Positions 46,896 to 56,323 are shown, counted from the stretch's first letter. The stretch is 64,000 nt of DNA from Aquibacillus halophilus (GCF_009649745.1 NZ_WJNG01000002.1:578151-642150); one strand, 5' to 3'. Notes: generated by a model from the letters alone, not told the origin. Program-made: numbers and translations.

Positions 46896-47441
46896 CTATC
46901 GAGTTTGGCCAATATCCTCAAATGGAAACAAAATTAGTTCCGACCTACCTATAATTTCTTCTTTGGTGATAAATCCAAGACCATTTCTACTGTCAATACT
47001 TATATCTCGGTTATCACCCATTACAAAATAACTTTCCTCTGGAATTGTGATTGGTCCAAATTCATATATATTGTCTCGTCCTTCTTCTAAAAAGTTTTGA
47101 TTATAGCTTTCCCCATTAATATATAAGTCATTTTCCTTTACTTCAATAACCTCATTTGGAAGTCCGATAATACGCTTGACATAGTTTTTTACGGGTTTTT
47201 TAATTACCACAATGTCACCACGACTGGGTTCTTCCAAAAAGTAGATTGCTTTGTTAAATATTACTTTATCTCCATCTTGTAATGTTGGTGACATACTTCC
47301 TCCTTGCACAAGTGAAGTGGAAAATATTAAAGATAGCAACGTAAAACCAAAAAGAACTATAAGTATAACAGATATGAGCCATTCACGTTTAGTTGGAATT
47401 TTATATTTGTACAGAATAATAATCACCTTTTCTATTCTCAA
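46896..47441 (-). CDS. Type I signal peptidase
   Basis: A membrane-anchored peptidase that removes signal peptides. One helix (about residues 22-43) is followed by the catalytic serine in GGSMSPTL, the catalytic lysine in YVKRIIGLP, and box E GDNRDISIDSRNGLG. Size and layout match the Bacillus Sip (SipS/T/W) P-type enzymes. The TTG at 47441 has no clear ribosome binding site. AAAGGTGA lies 8 nt before an in-frame CTG (47412-47414), which may be the true start and would give 172 residues. Confidence 0.92.
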   Translation of the reverse strand: MRIEKVIIILYKYKIPTKREWLISVILIVLFGFTLLSLIFSTSLVQGGSMSPTLQDGDKVIFNKAIYFLEEPSRGDIVVIKKPVKNYVKRIIGLPNEVIEVKENDLYINGESYNQNFLEEGRDNIYEFGPITIPEESYFVMGDNRDISIDSRNGLGFITKEEIIGRSELILFPFEDIGQTR

Positions 47442-47700
47442 TATCTTAGAATAATTGTTCGGTATAAAGTGAAATTAATAGCATATATAGGATATATTAT
47501 AAATGACCGAAGTCTATTTTTACTAGTTGTTGTTATTATCGGCTTAATATGACTTGTGATGAACACTGCAAAGATATAATCTGTCCTCCAATAGATAAAC
47601 GAGAATATTAATACAACTGTCATCATTGCCAATCCTGTTAAACTAAGCTTGCATATGTTAGAATTAATCAATCATTTCATTAGTAGGAGGTAACTCGGAA

Positions 47701-47880
47701 ATGAATAACTTAAATAATTTACTACAAAGAATTGAATTTCTAAGAAGAAAAATGACCGAGGTTGCCTTAGAAAAGGGATTTACCAGCTTAGAATCTATTT
47801 ACATTAGTCAAGAATTAGATAAGTTATTAAATGTGTATGATTATAAAGTGAGACTAGGTAATGAAGAACAAAATAGATAA
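47701..47880 (+). CDS. Spo0E-family aspartyl-phosphate phosphatase
   Basis: 59 residues, two predicted helices. The family signature SQELDKLLNVY is present, within FTSLESIYISQELDKLLNVYDY. Spo0E-type proteins dephosphorylate Spo0A-P and hold back sporulation. The ATG follows TAGGAGGTAACTCGGAA. A terminator follows. Single-gene unit. Confidence 0.9.
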   Translation: MNNLNNLLQRIEFLRRKMTEVALEKGFTSLESIYISQELDKLLNVYDYKVRLGNEEQNR

Positions 47881-47885
47881 ATTAC

Positions 47886-47925
47886 AAAGGTGCTTCCAAC
47901 ATAGAGTTCGGAAGCACCTTTTTTC
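47886..47925 (+). terminator. Terminator after the Spo0E-like gene
   Basis: AAAGGTGCTTCC pairs with GGAAGCACCTTT across a 12-base loop, followed by T. Confidence 0.9.
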
Positions 47926-48056
47926 ATTAAAATTCGCTTAAACAACAAGCGGCTAAATTGGAAAACTAAAATAATGATTCAGGAAGTTTCTACTTCTAGT
48001 GCTCGTAGCTCAGGAGTGAAATTGTCATCTTTTAAAGTTAAAAAGACGGTACTTTT

Positions 48057-49220
48057 TTATGATAAAATAGTTTTATTTAGAAATAGTTCCAAGCGATTCA
48101 TTCCATTTTCTAATGTCTCCATATCATAAGCGTATGAAAGTCTTAGATAACCTTGCCCATATATAGAAAAGGCATCTCCAGGCACGAGAGCGAGCTTTGC
48201 ATCATTTACTAGTTGCACTGCTAGGTCAAATGAAGTCTTAGATGAGATTGGGAATTTGAGAAAGAAGTAAAATGCCCCATCAGGTTTAATTACTTCCACA
48301 CCCATTTGAATTAGGCGTGAATAAACATATTCTCGTCTTTTTTTGTACTCAGCTTTCATTATTATTGGATCGTTTAGTCCGTTCGTTAAAGCTTCCAATG
48401 CAGCATATTGGCTAATTGAAGTTGCGCAAGAAACGTTATATTGATGAACTTTTAATATGTGCTGGGACAACCAAGCTGGTGCTAGTATAAAGCCAATTCT
48501 CCATCCAGTCATTGAATGAGATTTAGACAATCCATTTACAATAATAGTTTTGTCTTTAACCTCTTCAAAAGTACCAATAGAAGTATGCTCTTGTTCGTAA
48601 ACTAGTTCACTGTATATCTCGTCTGCCAGAATGAAGATATCACAATCTTTTAGTTCATTTGCTATTTCTTGCAATTCTATTTTTGTTAAAGTAACTCCAG
48701 TTGGGTTAGAAGGGTATGGAAGAATTATACATTTAGTTTGATTAGTAATGTGTTTTTTTATCAATTCACTAGTTAGTTTAAAGTTATTTGATCTCGTATC
48801 GGCATAGACAGGTATTCCGCCAGCAAGTTTTATTAAGGGCTCGTAGCCTGGATAGACAGGTCCAGGGAGGATAACTTCGTCCCCTTGATTGATTATAGTT
48901 CTTAGTGTTGCATCAATTGCCTGTGATGCACCTACTGTTACAATTATTTCCGTACTAGGGTCGTATGCTAAATCGTAGTTCTTTTTGACAAATGAACTGA
49001 TTCCGTTTCTTAAGGGTAATATTCCTGCATTATGTGTATAGGTTGTTTTGTTATTGTCTATAGCATGTTTGGCTGCATCTTTAACGTGTTCAGGTGTAGG
49101 GAAATCTGGTTGACCTATAGTAAGCGAAAGAACATCATCCTTATCACTTACCATGTTAAAAAATTTACGAATCCCTGATATTTGAATGTTTTTGATATTA
49201 TCGTTAATTAAATTTTCCAA
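48057..49220 (-). CDS. patA: N-acetyl-LL-diaminopimelate aminotransferase (PatA-like)
   Basis: A fold-type I PLP aminotransferase of 387 residues. PLP lysine lies in NGLSKSHSMTGWRIGF; SNPTG and a C-terminal arginine (GYLRLSYA) match class I/II enzymes. In B. subtilis PatA catalyses the aminotransferase step of the acetylated diaminopimelate route. The other two acetyl-branch genes, dapH and dapL, are 5 kb away, and ykyB is nearby as in B. subtilis. TTG start follows CGGAGGAAAAGTCTC. Confidence 0.85.
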   Translation of the reverse strand: MENLINDNIKNIQISGIRKFFNMVSDKDDVLSLTIGQPDFPTPEHVKDAAKHAIDNNKTTYTHNAGILPLRNGISSFVKKNYDLAYDPSTEIIVTVGASQAIDATLRTIINQGDEVILPGPVYPGYEPLIKLAGGIPVYADTRSNNFKLTSELIKKHITNQTKCIILPYPSNPTGVTLTKIELQEIANELKDCDIFILADEIYSELVYEQEHTSIGTFEEVKDKTIIVNGLSKSHSMTGWRIGFILAPAWLSQHILKVHQYNVSCATSISQYAALEALTNGLNDPIIMKAEYKKRREYVYSRLIQMGVEVIKPDGAFYFFLKFPISSKTSFDLAVQLVNDAKLALVPGDAFSIYGQGYLRLSYAYDMETLENGMNRLELFLNKTILS

Positions 49221-49294
49221 GAGACTTTTCCTCCGTTTATATTTGTTACAAAAATGTTCACAAAATTTAGATTTTTTAAAAATAAAAATTGTTG

Positions 49295-49313
49295 TATAAT
49301 GAAAGCGATTAAT
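49295..49313. promoter_or_regulatory. Possible Fur box overlapping the -10 of the FbpB-like gene
   Basis: TATAATGAAAGCGATTAAT matches GATAATGATAATCATTATC at 12 of 19 positions. It begins in the likely -10 element TATAAT (49295-49300), about 35 bp before the start codon. Confidence 0.4.
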
Positions 49314-49331
49314 TACAGGGAGTGATAAGTA

Positions 49332-49478
49332 ATGAGACTACGGAAATTATCTTTAGAACAATTAGTTGATAACAACAAAAAAGAATTATTAAATGATAAA
49401 GAAGCAATGAAGAAACTTGAAGAACAAATTGAAATCAAACGTCTAATAAACTTTCAAAGAGATAAATTAAGTATCTAA
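49332..49478 (+). CDS. FbpB-like small basic protein
   Basis: 48 residues: MRLRKLSLEQLVDNNKKELL, then a charged helix with repeated Lys/Glu. Size and pattern (basic start, ELVxxNKxELLxDxxAxxxxEE) match the Fur-regulated FbpB family, which in B. subtilis works with the small RNA FsrA in iron sparing. ATG follows CAGGGAGTGATAAGTA. A strong hairpin ends the unit. Confidence 0.75.
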   Translation: MRLRKLSLEQLVDNNKKELLNDKEAMKKLEEQIEIKRLINFQRDKLSI

Positions 49479-49524
49479 ACTGATAATACCATAGGTGTGA
49501 TCATTGAAACAAAAAATAACATAT

Positions 49525-49567
49525 ATACAAAATCCTCCTACTATTGAATAGTAGGAGGATTTTGTAT
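49525..49567 (+). terminator. Strong hairpin, 20-bp perfect stem
   Basis: ATACAAAATCCTCCTACTAT and its exact complement flank a 3-base TGA loop. It acts as the terminator of the FbpB-like gene. Its 5' arm contains CCTCCTA, an anti-Shine-Dalgarno-like sequence. Confidence 0.8.
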
Positions 49568-49683
49568 AGTTTAAAACTCTAAATTAAAGAATATCTTAGG
49601 ATGTATAAAATTTAGTAATGAAAGTATAGTAGAATTGCTATTCGTTAATAATAGAACTAGATTTTAGAAAAAGGTGGGATTTG

Positions 49684-50049
49684 ATGGGAAATTGGCTAGT
49701 TAATTATTCTCAACTGATACCGTTTGGTATAACCGAACAGCATGTTCATTTTATTATAGGGTTCTTGGGTGTTATAATTTGTTACTATTTGTTGTATCCC
49801 ATTATAAAATTACTTATGCTTTTAAATTGGAACCGCGTACTTACTTACTTTATAGGCAGTTTTCTTTTATTAATTACGTTTGGTACATTAAAGTTAAGAG
49901 ATATCGTAAATGGAAGAGAGGAAGAACCATTTGTAAATTTAGCTAATGTAGCACTAGGAATTGTTTTCTTTGGAGGAACATTAATTGTTTACCATATAGC
50001 ACATACAATTGTTATACAGATAAAATCTCATAGCTCAAAATCTACTTAA
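49684..50049 (+). CDS. Small multi-pass membrane protein of unknown function
   Basis: 121 residues with three or four hydrophobic segments (FIIGFLGVIICYYLLYPIIKLLMLL; YFIGSFLLLITFGTL; VALGIVFFGGTLIVYHIAH). No family recognised. ATG 49684 is 6 nt after AAAGGTGGG; TTG 49681 is also in frame. Confidence 0.75.
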   Translation: MGNWLVNYSQLIPFGITEQHVHFIIGFLGVIICYYLLYPIIKLLMLLNWNRVLTYFIGSFLLLITFGTLKLRDIVNGREEEPFVNLANVALGIVFFGGTLIVYHIAHTIVIQIKSHSSKST

Positions 50050-50263
50050 TTCTCTTGAAAAATGGTTTCATTGATATTTGTTAGTACACAGTTAGCGCAT
50101 TTAAAATCCAAACAGTTAGGCTTCAATCATAAAAGTAAGTAAAAGAGAAAAGTAAATGTCTATTTTAACTCAATGATTGGTTATTAATTTAATTTATAAT
50201 TTATTGCATAGGTGAAACCATCCCCTTCATTAAATCGTATAGTAAAAAGAAGGGGGAGAGACT

Positions 50264-50464
50264 GTGGAATATTTTTATGTATTTGGATTTGGTTTGTTTT
50301 TTGTATTGGTATTATTACTATTAAATATTTTAACGAGTGTTTGGTCTTATCGTGATGCCCTTAGAAAGGGAAACAGTAAGGAGTACGCCGTTATAGTACT
50401 AATTGGCACCATATTTTTTCCTATAATTGGTCTAATTGTGTACTTAATCATTCGTAATGATTAA
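50264..50464 (+). CDS. Small two-helix membrane protein
   Basis: 66 residues with two membrane helices separated by SYRDALRKGNSKEYA. The second half (VLIGTIFFPIIGLIVYLIIRND) resembles the PLDc_N-type anchor found alone or on other proteins. GTG start follows AAGGGGGAGAGACT. Function unknown. Confidence 0.75.
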   Translation: MEYFYVFGFGLFFVLVLLLLNILTSVWSYRDALRKGNSKEYAVIVLIGTIFFPIIGLIVYLIIRND

Positions 50465-50483
50465 GTATTTTGGCAGGTCAATT

Positions 50484-50520
50484 AAAAAAAGACCGTTAAG
50501 GCAAAAACCTAAACGATCGA
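50484..50520 (-). terminator. Terminator after ykyB
   Basis: Minus strand CGATCGTTTAGG-TTTTTG-CCTTAACGGTC followed by seven T (one mismatch). Confidence 0.7.
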
Positions 50521-50525
50521 AATAA

Positions 50526-51014
50526 TTAATATCTTTTTCCTCTTTTTTTTGAAAGTGGCCGAGTTAATTGACCAAGGGAAGAGGGAGTAAAATAGGAAGA
50601 ATATGTCTTTTTTTCTTCTGTGTGCTGTGGATCCGGATAGGTCCAGTTTAAAAATCGACTTAATATCTTTTTTGCTTGTGATAAAGACATTTGTGGTTTT
50701 GGATTACGGTAATTTTGATCTACATTTCCTAAATGCTCCATAGTTTTGAAGTCCTGTTTTGTTGGAGGTATATGAAAGTAGTAATTGCTCACTTTGACTA
50801 ACAATGTGGAGTGTTGATGGCTAAACTTGGGGTGGTCAGAAAAGTGAAGCCCTATCTTTGTTGCCGAATTTTCTTGTAACAATTTATGAATAGCTTGTTT
50901 TTTCATGTTATATAAATATCGAGGGTTGAGGGCTGTTTTTGCATGCCGATTTACAATAAATAGTGCCTTAGCTATATGTTCAGTACTATTACTATTGTCC
51001 ATACTAATAGTCAC
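50526..51014 (-). CDS. ykyB: YkyB-like protein
   Basis: 162 residues, soluble and basic. The core IAKALFIVNRHAKTALNPRYLYNMKKQAIHKLL, KIGLHFSDHPKFSHQHS and YYFHIPPTKQDF closely resembles B. subtilis YkyB, a protein of unknown function. The C-terminal tail is more basic than usual. GTG 51014 follows AGAAGGAGGAAATCTA; the frame opens to 51107 but the ribosome binding site would be internal. Confidence 0.88.
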   Translation of the reverse strand: MTISMDNSNSTEHIAKALFIVNRHAKTALNPRYLYNMKKQAIHKLLQENSATKIGLHFSDHPKFSHQHSTLLVKVSNYYFHIPPTKQDFKTMEHLGNVDQNYRNPKPQMSLSQAKKILSRFLNWTYPDPQHTEEKKTYSSYFTPSSLGQLTRPLSKKRGKRY

Positions 51015-51159
51015 TAGATTTCCTCCTTCTTTATGATTGCTTATTATCTTACACAAACTTTTAATAATTAGCAACCTATCAACACGGAAACTCAAGACCT
51101 TTATCATTTTGCCACTGAGTTTCTAGTTGATAGGGAAACAAAATAAAATTAATCCTAAT

Positions 51160-51732
51160 TTATCTCATTTGCTTAATATCTTCGACAATTTGATCCATTT
51201 CATCAGCTTTAGTTCCATCATACCGCTTGATTGCATTTCCATCTGGTGAAACCAGATAGAATCTATTTGTGTGTAACATTTGGTTAGAATCATCTAGTTT
51301 CTCTACTGGTGCTTTAAAGGATTTAATAGCAAACTCCTTAATCACTTGAAGCTCATATCCTGTAAGTAGGTTCCAATTATCGAAATCTGCTCCTCTTTCT
51401 TCGCTATATTGCTTTAACACTTCTGGAGTATCGTTTTGTGGATCAACAGAAAAAGAAACAAGTTCCACATCTAAATCTTCTTCTTGAAATTTATCCTGCA
51501 AACGAACCATGTTGGCGGTCATTGGTGGACAAACAGTGTCACAGTTGGTAAATATCATATTTGCAACCCAAAATTTATCTTCAAGTTCATTACTACTAAA
51601 CATTTGACCTTCTTGATTCATGAATTCAAATTCTTGTACTTCAAATGAAAACTCACCTTCATAATTTGACCCGCAAGCAGACAAAAATACTACTACTAAA
51701 CTCATGAAGAATAATTGAAATGTTATTTTCAT
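51160..51732 (-). CDS. SCO1/SenC-family copper/thiol lipoprotein
   Basis: A lipoprotein signal (FFMSLVVVFLSAC) precedes a thioredoxin-fold domain. The metal-binding motif CDTVCPP and the distal histidine in MLHTNRFYLV are intact, so it probably delivers copper to cytochrome oxidase (B. subtilis YpmQ type). 190 residues from ATG 51732, 8 nt after GGGGG; a TTG at 51747 is too close. Confidence 0.9.
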   Translation of the reverse strand: MKITFQLFFMSLVVVFLSACGSNYEGEFSFEVQEFEFMNQEGQMFSSNELEDKFWVANMIFTNCDTVCPPMTANMVRLQDKFQEEDLDVELVSFSVDPQNDTPEVLKQYSEERGADFDNWNLLTGYELQVIKEFAIKSFKAPVEKLDDSNQMLHTNRFYLVSPDGNAIKRYDGTKADEMDQIVEDIKQMR

Positions 51733-51859
51733 ATGATGTGCCCCCAAATATCTCTATATTATAATCCAAATCTATTTTATCATTAGATAAGAGATAAGAC
51801 TATGCAATAAGAGTTAAAACATAAAAAACTAAAGGGAAACAATTAAACATCAAGAGTAT

Positions 51860-52708
51860 TTAGTTTGTTAATGTAAAAATGGTTATCTCTGGTTTGCATA
51901 AAAAACGATAGGGGAGCCTAGTTGTCCCAATTCCTCTACTAACGTATAACTGGAGAGGTGTATTGCCTATAGAATAATTACCCTCCACATATTTTTCCGC
52001 AAGAATTGGTGTATAGACGTGACCGATGAACGGTATTTGAATTTGCCCTCCGTGGCTATGTCCAGATAGTTGAACATCAACTTCGTAGTTTTTTACTAAA
52101 TCTGCATAATCAGGCTCATGCACAAGTAAGATTGTTAAGTTTTCTGGACTAACATGTTGCATGCCATGTTCAATATTCGGATTTCCAAGCATAACATCAT
52201 CTAACCCAACCAAAACTATGCTATCATCATTTTTTTTAATGGTTGCATTTGTATTTTTTAATAGAGTAAACCCACTTCTATCCATTGTTTCTTTAACGAT
52301 ATCAGTGCCGTACCCCCCGTGGTCATGGTTGCCGTAAATCCAGAATTTCCCGTAAGGAGCATTGATATCAGATAATATTTGGATTAACTTGTCATTCCAA
52401 TTAAATTGATTGGGGGCATCAACAAGATCTCCTGTAAACACAACTACATCTGGTTGTTGACTATTTAATATCTTGATCAAATCTGTTAATTGATCAAGTG
52501 TATAATGAAAACCGAGGTGAGTGTCACTAAATTGGGCAATAGTGAAACTATTGAAATTATTACTTAATTTATGCGATTTTATTTGTTCTTGATGGATCGT
52601 TAACATGCTGGGTTCAATCTCTCTAGCATAGTAGTAGGTTCCACCCCCGGAACCTAGTAACGCAACAGTGCTAGCAACCATTTTTTTTAAAAAAGAGCGT
52701 CGGTTCAT
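51860..52708 (-). CDS. ykuE: Tat-exported metallophosphoesterase (YkuE-like)
   Basis: 282 residues. The N-terminus MNRRSFLKKMVAS is a twin-arginine signal. Dimetal motifs follow in order: FSDTHLG, FTGDLVD, YGNHDHGG, LVHEPDY and LSGHSHGGQ. B. subtilis YkuE is a known Tat substrate anchored at the cell wall. ATG follows AAAGGCATGGACTTAT. It sits in the yku-syntenic block. Confidence 0.92.
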   Translation of the reverse strand: MNRRSFLKKMVASTVALLGSGGGTYYYAREIEPSMLTIHQEQIKSHKLSNNFNSFTIAQFSDTHLGFHYTLDQLTDLIKILNSQQPDVVVFTGDLVDAPNQFNWNDKLIQILSDINAPYGKFWIYGNHDHGGYGTDIVKETMDRSGFTLLKNTNATIKKNDDSIVLVGLDDVMLGNPNIEHGMQHVSPENLTILLVHEPDYADLVKNYEVDVQLSGHSHGGQIQIPFIGHVYTPILAEKYVEGNYSIGNTPLQLYVSRGIGTTRLPYRFLCKPEITIFTLTN

Positions 52709-52795
52709 ATAAGTCCATGCCTTTCAGTGTACAAATTATAAATTCGATTTATTTCTAGTATATAAAGATCTTTTCTTGATTTAAACTGTAACAAA

Positions 52796-52830
52796 AATGA
52801 GTCCTTGATCCAATTGATCAAGGACTCATC
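52796..52830 (-). terminator. Terminator after the hemolysin III gene
   Basis: ATGAGTCCTTGATC-AATT-GGATCAAGGACTCAT followed on the minus strand by TTTTTG. Confidence 0.82.
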
Positions 52831-52838
52831 TATTATAA

Positions 52839-53474
52839 TTATATTACATAAAGAAAGATAGTGAAAAAGTGAAAAACGGAACCGGCAATAACAAATAAAT
52901 GCCAGACGGCGTGGTGATAATAAAAACTCCGCCAGACATAAAATATTGAACCAACTGTGTAGAGTACTCCGCCAATGATTAAGTATAATAAACCGCTTGT
53001 AGGTAAAACGTCAGTTAAAGGGCCCCATGCGAAGATTATCATCCAACCCATCAACACATAAAATACAGTTGACAAAACGAGAAATTTTTGCACGAAAAAT
53101 ATTTTGAAAACAATACCAATCAAAGCAATTCCCCAAACTATTCCGAATAGCGTCCAGCCTAACTCACTTCTTAAGGGAACTAATAACAAAGGAGTATAGG
53201 AACCAGCAATGAATAAATAGATTGAAGAATGATCAAATATTTGGAAAATATCTTTCCATTTTCCAGCTGGCAATCCATGAGATACTGTGGAGGCAATATA
53301 CATTAAAAGCATTGTAACACCAAAAATTATTGAGGAGACGATTTGCCATGCGTCACCTTGTAAACTTGAAAATATGATTAACAGAATCAAGCCTACAATG
53401 CTAATTAGCACACCAAATCCATGTGTTATTGCATGAGCGAGTTCTTCTTTTTGTGTAAATGTATGAGTAGTCAT
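52839..53474 (-). CDS. Hemolysin III / YqfA family membrane protein
   Basis: 211 residues with seven hydrophobic segments. It begins FTQKEELAHAITHGFGVLISIVG and ends AVWHLFVIAGSVFHFF, carrying the conserved Glu-His and His-x3-His elements of the PAQR/HlyIII superfamily. Related to B. subtilis YplQ. A possible role in membrane fluidity or zinc-dependent hydrolysis is known only for relatives. ATG follows AGAGGTTTTAAATA. Confidence 0.9.
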   Translation of the reverse strand: MTTHTFTQKEELAHAITHGFGVLISIVGLILLIIFSSLQGDAWQIVSSIIFGVTMLLMYIASTVSHGLPAGKWKDIFQIFDHSSIYLFIAGSYTPLLLVPLRSELGWTLFGIVWGIALIGIVFKIFFVQKFLVLSTVFYVLMGWMIIFAWGPLTDVLPTSGLLYLIIGGVLYTVGSIFYVWRSFYYHHAVWHLFVIAGSVFHFFTIFLYVI

Positions 53475-53711
53475 TATTTAAAACCTCTTTTCGATTCTTC
53501 TTTTTATTATAGCTTTTAAATAATCCTAAAAAAATTGACATTTGTCATGTAATTATTAGTATATCCATAATTAAGTGGAGGAAGATTGGTAATAATTTAA
53601 CCAACGCCTAAAGTTGTCATGGTTTACCTATGATATTTATGATAAAATATGATTGGGTAGTGAATAACGTGAATGAACTCCTTCAACTGCCTTTGTAAAG
53701 GAGTGTTATGA

Positions 53712-54173
53712 ATGAGTAATGTAGAGAGTAAAGAATTTACTGAAATCCTCGCGGAAGAATTAATGATATCTTCAGAAAAAGTAGCCCATGTACAAGTTGG
53801 CAATCCATTGGAACATGCGCTGTTAGTATTAGTTAAATCTGGTTATTCAGCAGTTCCAGTTTTAGATTCCACTTACAAGTTTAAAGGGACAATAGGGAAA
53901 ACAGTAATTTTAAACAGTATTCTTGGTCTTGAGCGTTTTGAAATGGAACAACTTTCAGAAAAGAAAGTATCTGAAGTAATGAATACGGATATTCCTTGTA
54001 TTAATAAGAATGATGACTTTTTAACCTGCTTAAAAGCAGTAATTAATTATCCATTTGTCTGTGTTGTTGATGAAGACGGCTATTTCGATGGAATTTTAAC
54101 TAGAAGAGCAATCTTGAAGCAGTTGAATAAATATCTTCACGTGAATAAACACAAACCTCAAATTGCAAAGTAG
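53712..54173 (+). CDS. darB: CBS-pair protein DarB/YkuL
   Basis: 153 residues with two CBS domains. VAHVQVGNPLEHALLVLVKSGYSAVPVLD opens CBS1; MNTDIPCINKNDDFLTCLKAVINYPFVCVVDEDG and GILTRRAIL mark CBS2. Size and yku context match B. subtilis YkuL (DarB/CbpB), a c-di-AMP receptor acting on Rel and pyruvate carboxylase. ATG follows AAAGGAGTGTTATGA. Terminator at 54183. Confidence 0.88.
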   Translation: MSNVESKEFTEILAEELMISSEKVAHVQVGNPLEHALLVLVKSGYSAVPVLDSTYKFKGTIGKTVILNSILGLERFEMEQLSEKKVSEVMNTDIPCINKNDDFLTCLKAVINYPFVCVVDEDGYFDGILTRRAILKQLNKYLHVNKHKPQIAK

Positions 54174-54182
54174 CAAGAAATG

Positions 54183-54228
54183 AACAAGGAGTCTGGTAGA
54201 TATCATACGTAGACTCCTTGTTTATGTT
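54183..54228 (+). terminator. Terminator after darB
   Basis: AACAAGGAGTCT pairs with AGACTCCTTGTT across a 16-base loop, followed by a T-rich stretch. Confidence 0.82.
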
Positions 54229-54330
54229 TTTACCGGATAGAATGAAGTCGATAATGTTAATTACTTGTCAATATTTATTTATTTTTGGTACAGTATAGAA
54301 AATGAACTAGATACATTGGAGGAAATAATA

Positions 54331-55053
54331 GTGAAAATGATGGATGCAAACGAGATTATCTCTTTTATCTCAAATAGTAAAAAATCTACACCAGTTAAGG
54401 CTTATATCAAAGGACAAAATCTAAACCAAATTAACTTTAATGAAAACGTTAAGGATTTTGTTAATGGTGAATCTGGAGTTCTCTTTGGTGAGTGGAAAGA
54501 TATTAAAGAAGTATTAGGTACATATAAAGATCAAATCGATGACTATGTAATAGAAAATGATCGAAGAAACTCAGCTATTCCTATGTTAGACCTTAAAGGA
54601 ATCAATGCCCGGATTGAACCTGGAGCAGTAATTCGTGATCAAGTTGAAATTGGTGACGGTGCAGTGATTATGATGGGTGCTTTGATTAACATTGGAGCTG
54701 TAATTGGTGAAGGTACAATGATAGATATGAATGTAACATTAGGTGGACGTGCGACCGTTGGAAAGAATTGTCATGTTGGTGCGGGCGCTGTACTTGCAGG
54801 TGTAATTGAGCCACCTTCAGCTGATCCTGTTGTTATTGAAGATGGTGTCGTAATTGGAGCTAACGCAGTAATTCTTGAGGGAGTTAGAGTAGGTGAGGGT
54901 GCTGTTGTAGCAGCTGGCGCTATCGTAACCAAGGATGTAGCACCTCATACCGTTGTGGCGGGTACACCTGCAAAATTCATTAAAGATATTGATGATCAAA
55001 CTAAATCTAAAACTGAAATCATGCAAGCTCTAAGAAAATTAGACGAAGAATAA
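54331..55053 (+). CDS. dapH: Tetrahydrodipicolinate N-acetyltransferase
   Basis: DapH acetylates tetrahydrodipicolinate in the acetyl branch of lysine and diaminopimelate synthesis. An N-terminal helical domain precedes left-handed hexapeptide repeats ([30 protein letters not shown]...). 240 residues from GTG 54331, 8 nt after GGAGG; B. subtilis DapH (YkuQ) has 236. The frame opens to 54265 without support. dapL follows 71 bp later. Confidence 0.95.
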   Translation: MKMMDANEIISFISNSKKSTPVKAYIKGQNLNQINFNENVKDFVNGESGVLFGEWKDIKEVLGTYKDQIDDYVIENDRRNSAIPMLDLKGINARIEPGAVIRDQVEIGDGAVIMMGALINIGAVIGEGTMIDMNVTLGGRATVGKNCHVGAGAVLAGVIEPPSADPVVIEDGVVIGANAVILEGVRVGEGAVVAAGAIVTKDVAPHTVVAGTPAKFIKDIDDQTKSKTEIMQALRKLDEE

Positions 55054-55060
55054 GAGGTTA

Positions 55061-55090
55061 AAGCAGGGGAGTTTCTCTCCTGCTTTTTTT
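55061..55090 (+). terminator. Terminator-like hairpin between dapH and dapL
   Basis: AAAGCAGGGGAG-TTT-CTCTCCTGCTTTTTTT. A good intrinsic terminator shape inside what is otherwise an operon, so dapL may be made at a lower level or read through. Confidence 0.7.
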
Positions 55091-55124
55091 AAAGCGAAAA
55101 ATAACAAGCAAAGGAGGAGAGCAT

Positions 55125-56240
55125 TTGAATGATAGAAAGCTTCAAAAAATAAGACGAGAGTTGCATCAAATACCTGAATTGGGTTTTAAAGAGTTTAAAA
55201 CACAACAATATTTGTTAGAGAAAATAAGAACATATCCCCAAGAACATTTAAATTTAAAAACATGGGAAACGGGCGTTTTAGTTTTAGTGAAAGGTACAAA
55301 TCCTAAGAAAACAATAGGATATCGTGCTGACATAGATGGTTTGCCTATAGTTGAACAAACTAGTTATGATTTTAAGTCAACGCATGAGGGAAATATGCAT
55401 GCCTGTGGACATGACTTTCACATGACAATTGCACTTGGAGCATTAGAGAAGTTAGCCATTGATCCAGTGCAAGATAATGTTTTATTTATATTTCAACCGG
55501 CTGAAGAGGGTCCTGGAGGAGCAATGCCATTACTTGAATCAGAAGAGTTTAAGAGCTGTAAACCAGATGTCATCTTTGCTTTACATATTGCACCCGAGCT
55601 CCCAGTAGGAACAGTTTCCTCCAAAGCAGGCTTGCTTTTTGCTAATACAAGTGAACTATTCATTGATTTTAAAGGAAAGGGTGGTCATGCTGCTTACCCT
55701 CATTTAACAAAAGATATGGTAGTAGCAGCAAGTAATTTTGTAACCCAATTACAGCAGATTGTCTCCAGGAAAATAGATCCTTTAGAAAGCGCTGTTGTTA
55801 CGATAGGAAAGATTACTGGAGGATTCGTACAGAATGTTATTGCTGAAGAAGCAAGGTTAGAAGGAACTATTCGAACTCTTAAACCTACAATAATTGATGA
55901 AGTTAAACACCATATTGAAATACTAGCAAAAGGAAACGAACTAAGCTATGATTGTTCCATTTCAATTGATTACGGTTCTAATTATTATCAAGTATTTAAT
56001 ACAGATGATTACATTAAAAATTTTAAAAATGTTGTACTCGGTCAGAATATAATTTGGAAGGAAGCAAAAGCTGCAATGACTGGAGAGGACTTTGGCTATA
56101 TGTTAAAAGAGATACCTGGGTTTATGTTTTGGTTGGGAGTTGACTCAACTTATGGGTTACATCATAGTCAGTTAGAACCTCAGGAAGAAGCTTTATCTAT
56201 TGGAGTGAATTTAGTAGAAAGTACTATTAGACAACTATAA
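55125..56240 (+). CDS. dapL: N-acetyldiaminopimelate deacetylase
   Basis: M20-type metallohydrolase of 371 residues. Metal ligands appear in [28 protein letters not shown] and the C-terminal LHHSQ. Equivalent to B. subtilis YkuR. The TTG at 55125 follows AAAGGAGGAGAGCAT. With dapH and patA it completes the three steps peculiar to the acetyl branch. Confidence 0.94.
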   Translation: MNDRKLQKIRRELHQIPELGFKEFKTQQYLLEKIRTYPQEHLNLKTWETGVLVLVKGTNPKKTIGYRADIDGLPIVEQTSYDFKSTHEGNMHACGHDFHMTIALGALEKLAIDPVQDNVLFIFQPAEEGPGGAMPLLESEEFKSCKPDVIFALHIAPELPVGTVSSKAGLLFANTSELFIDFKGKGGHAAYPHLTKDMVVAASNFVTQLQQIVSRKIDPLESAVVTIGKITGGFVQNVIAEEARLEGTIRTLKPTIIDEVKHHIEILAKGNELSYDCSISIDYGSNYYQVFNTDDYIKNFKNVVLGQNIIWKEAKAAMTGEDFGYMLKEIPGFMFWLGVDSTYGLHHSQLEPQEEALSIGVNLVESTIRQL

Positions 56241-56323
56241 AGCATTCACGAATACCAACTCTTCTTTTGGGAAATCTAATAACGGAAATCCCAATAGAAC
56301 TAATTTGAGGAGGTATGTCGACT

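Noticed and set aside
47438-47671. 77-codon minus-strand frame with hydrophobic stretches
   Set aside because: TTG start without ribosome binding site, AT-rich composition, and overlap with the signal peptidase start and the promoter region of the Spo0E-like gene.
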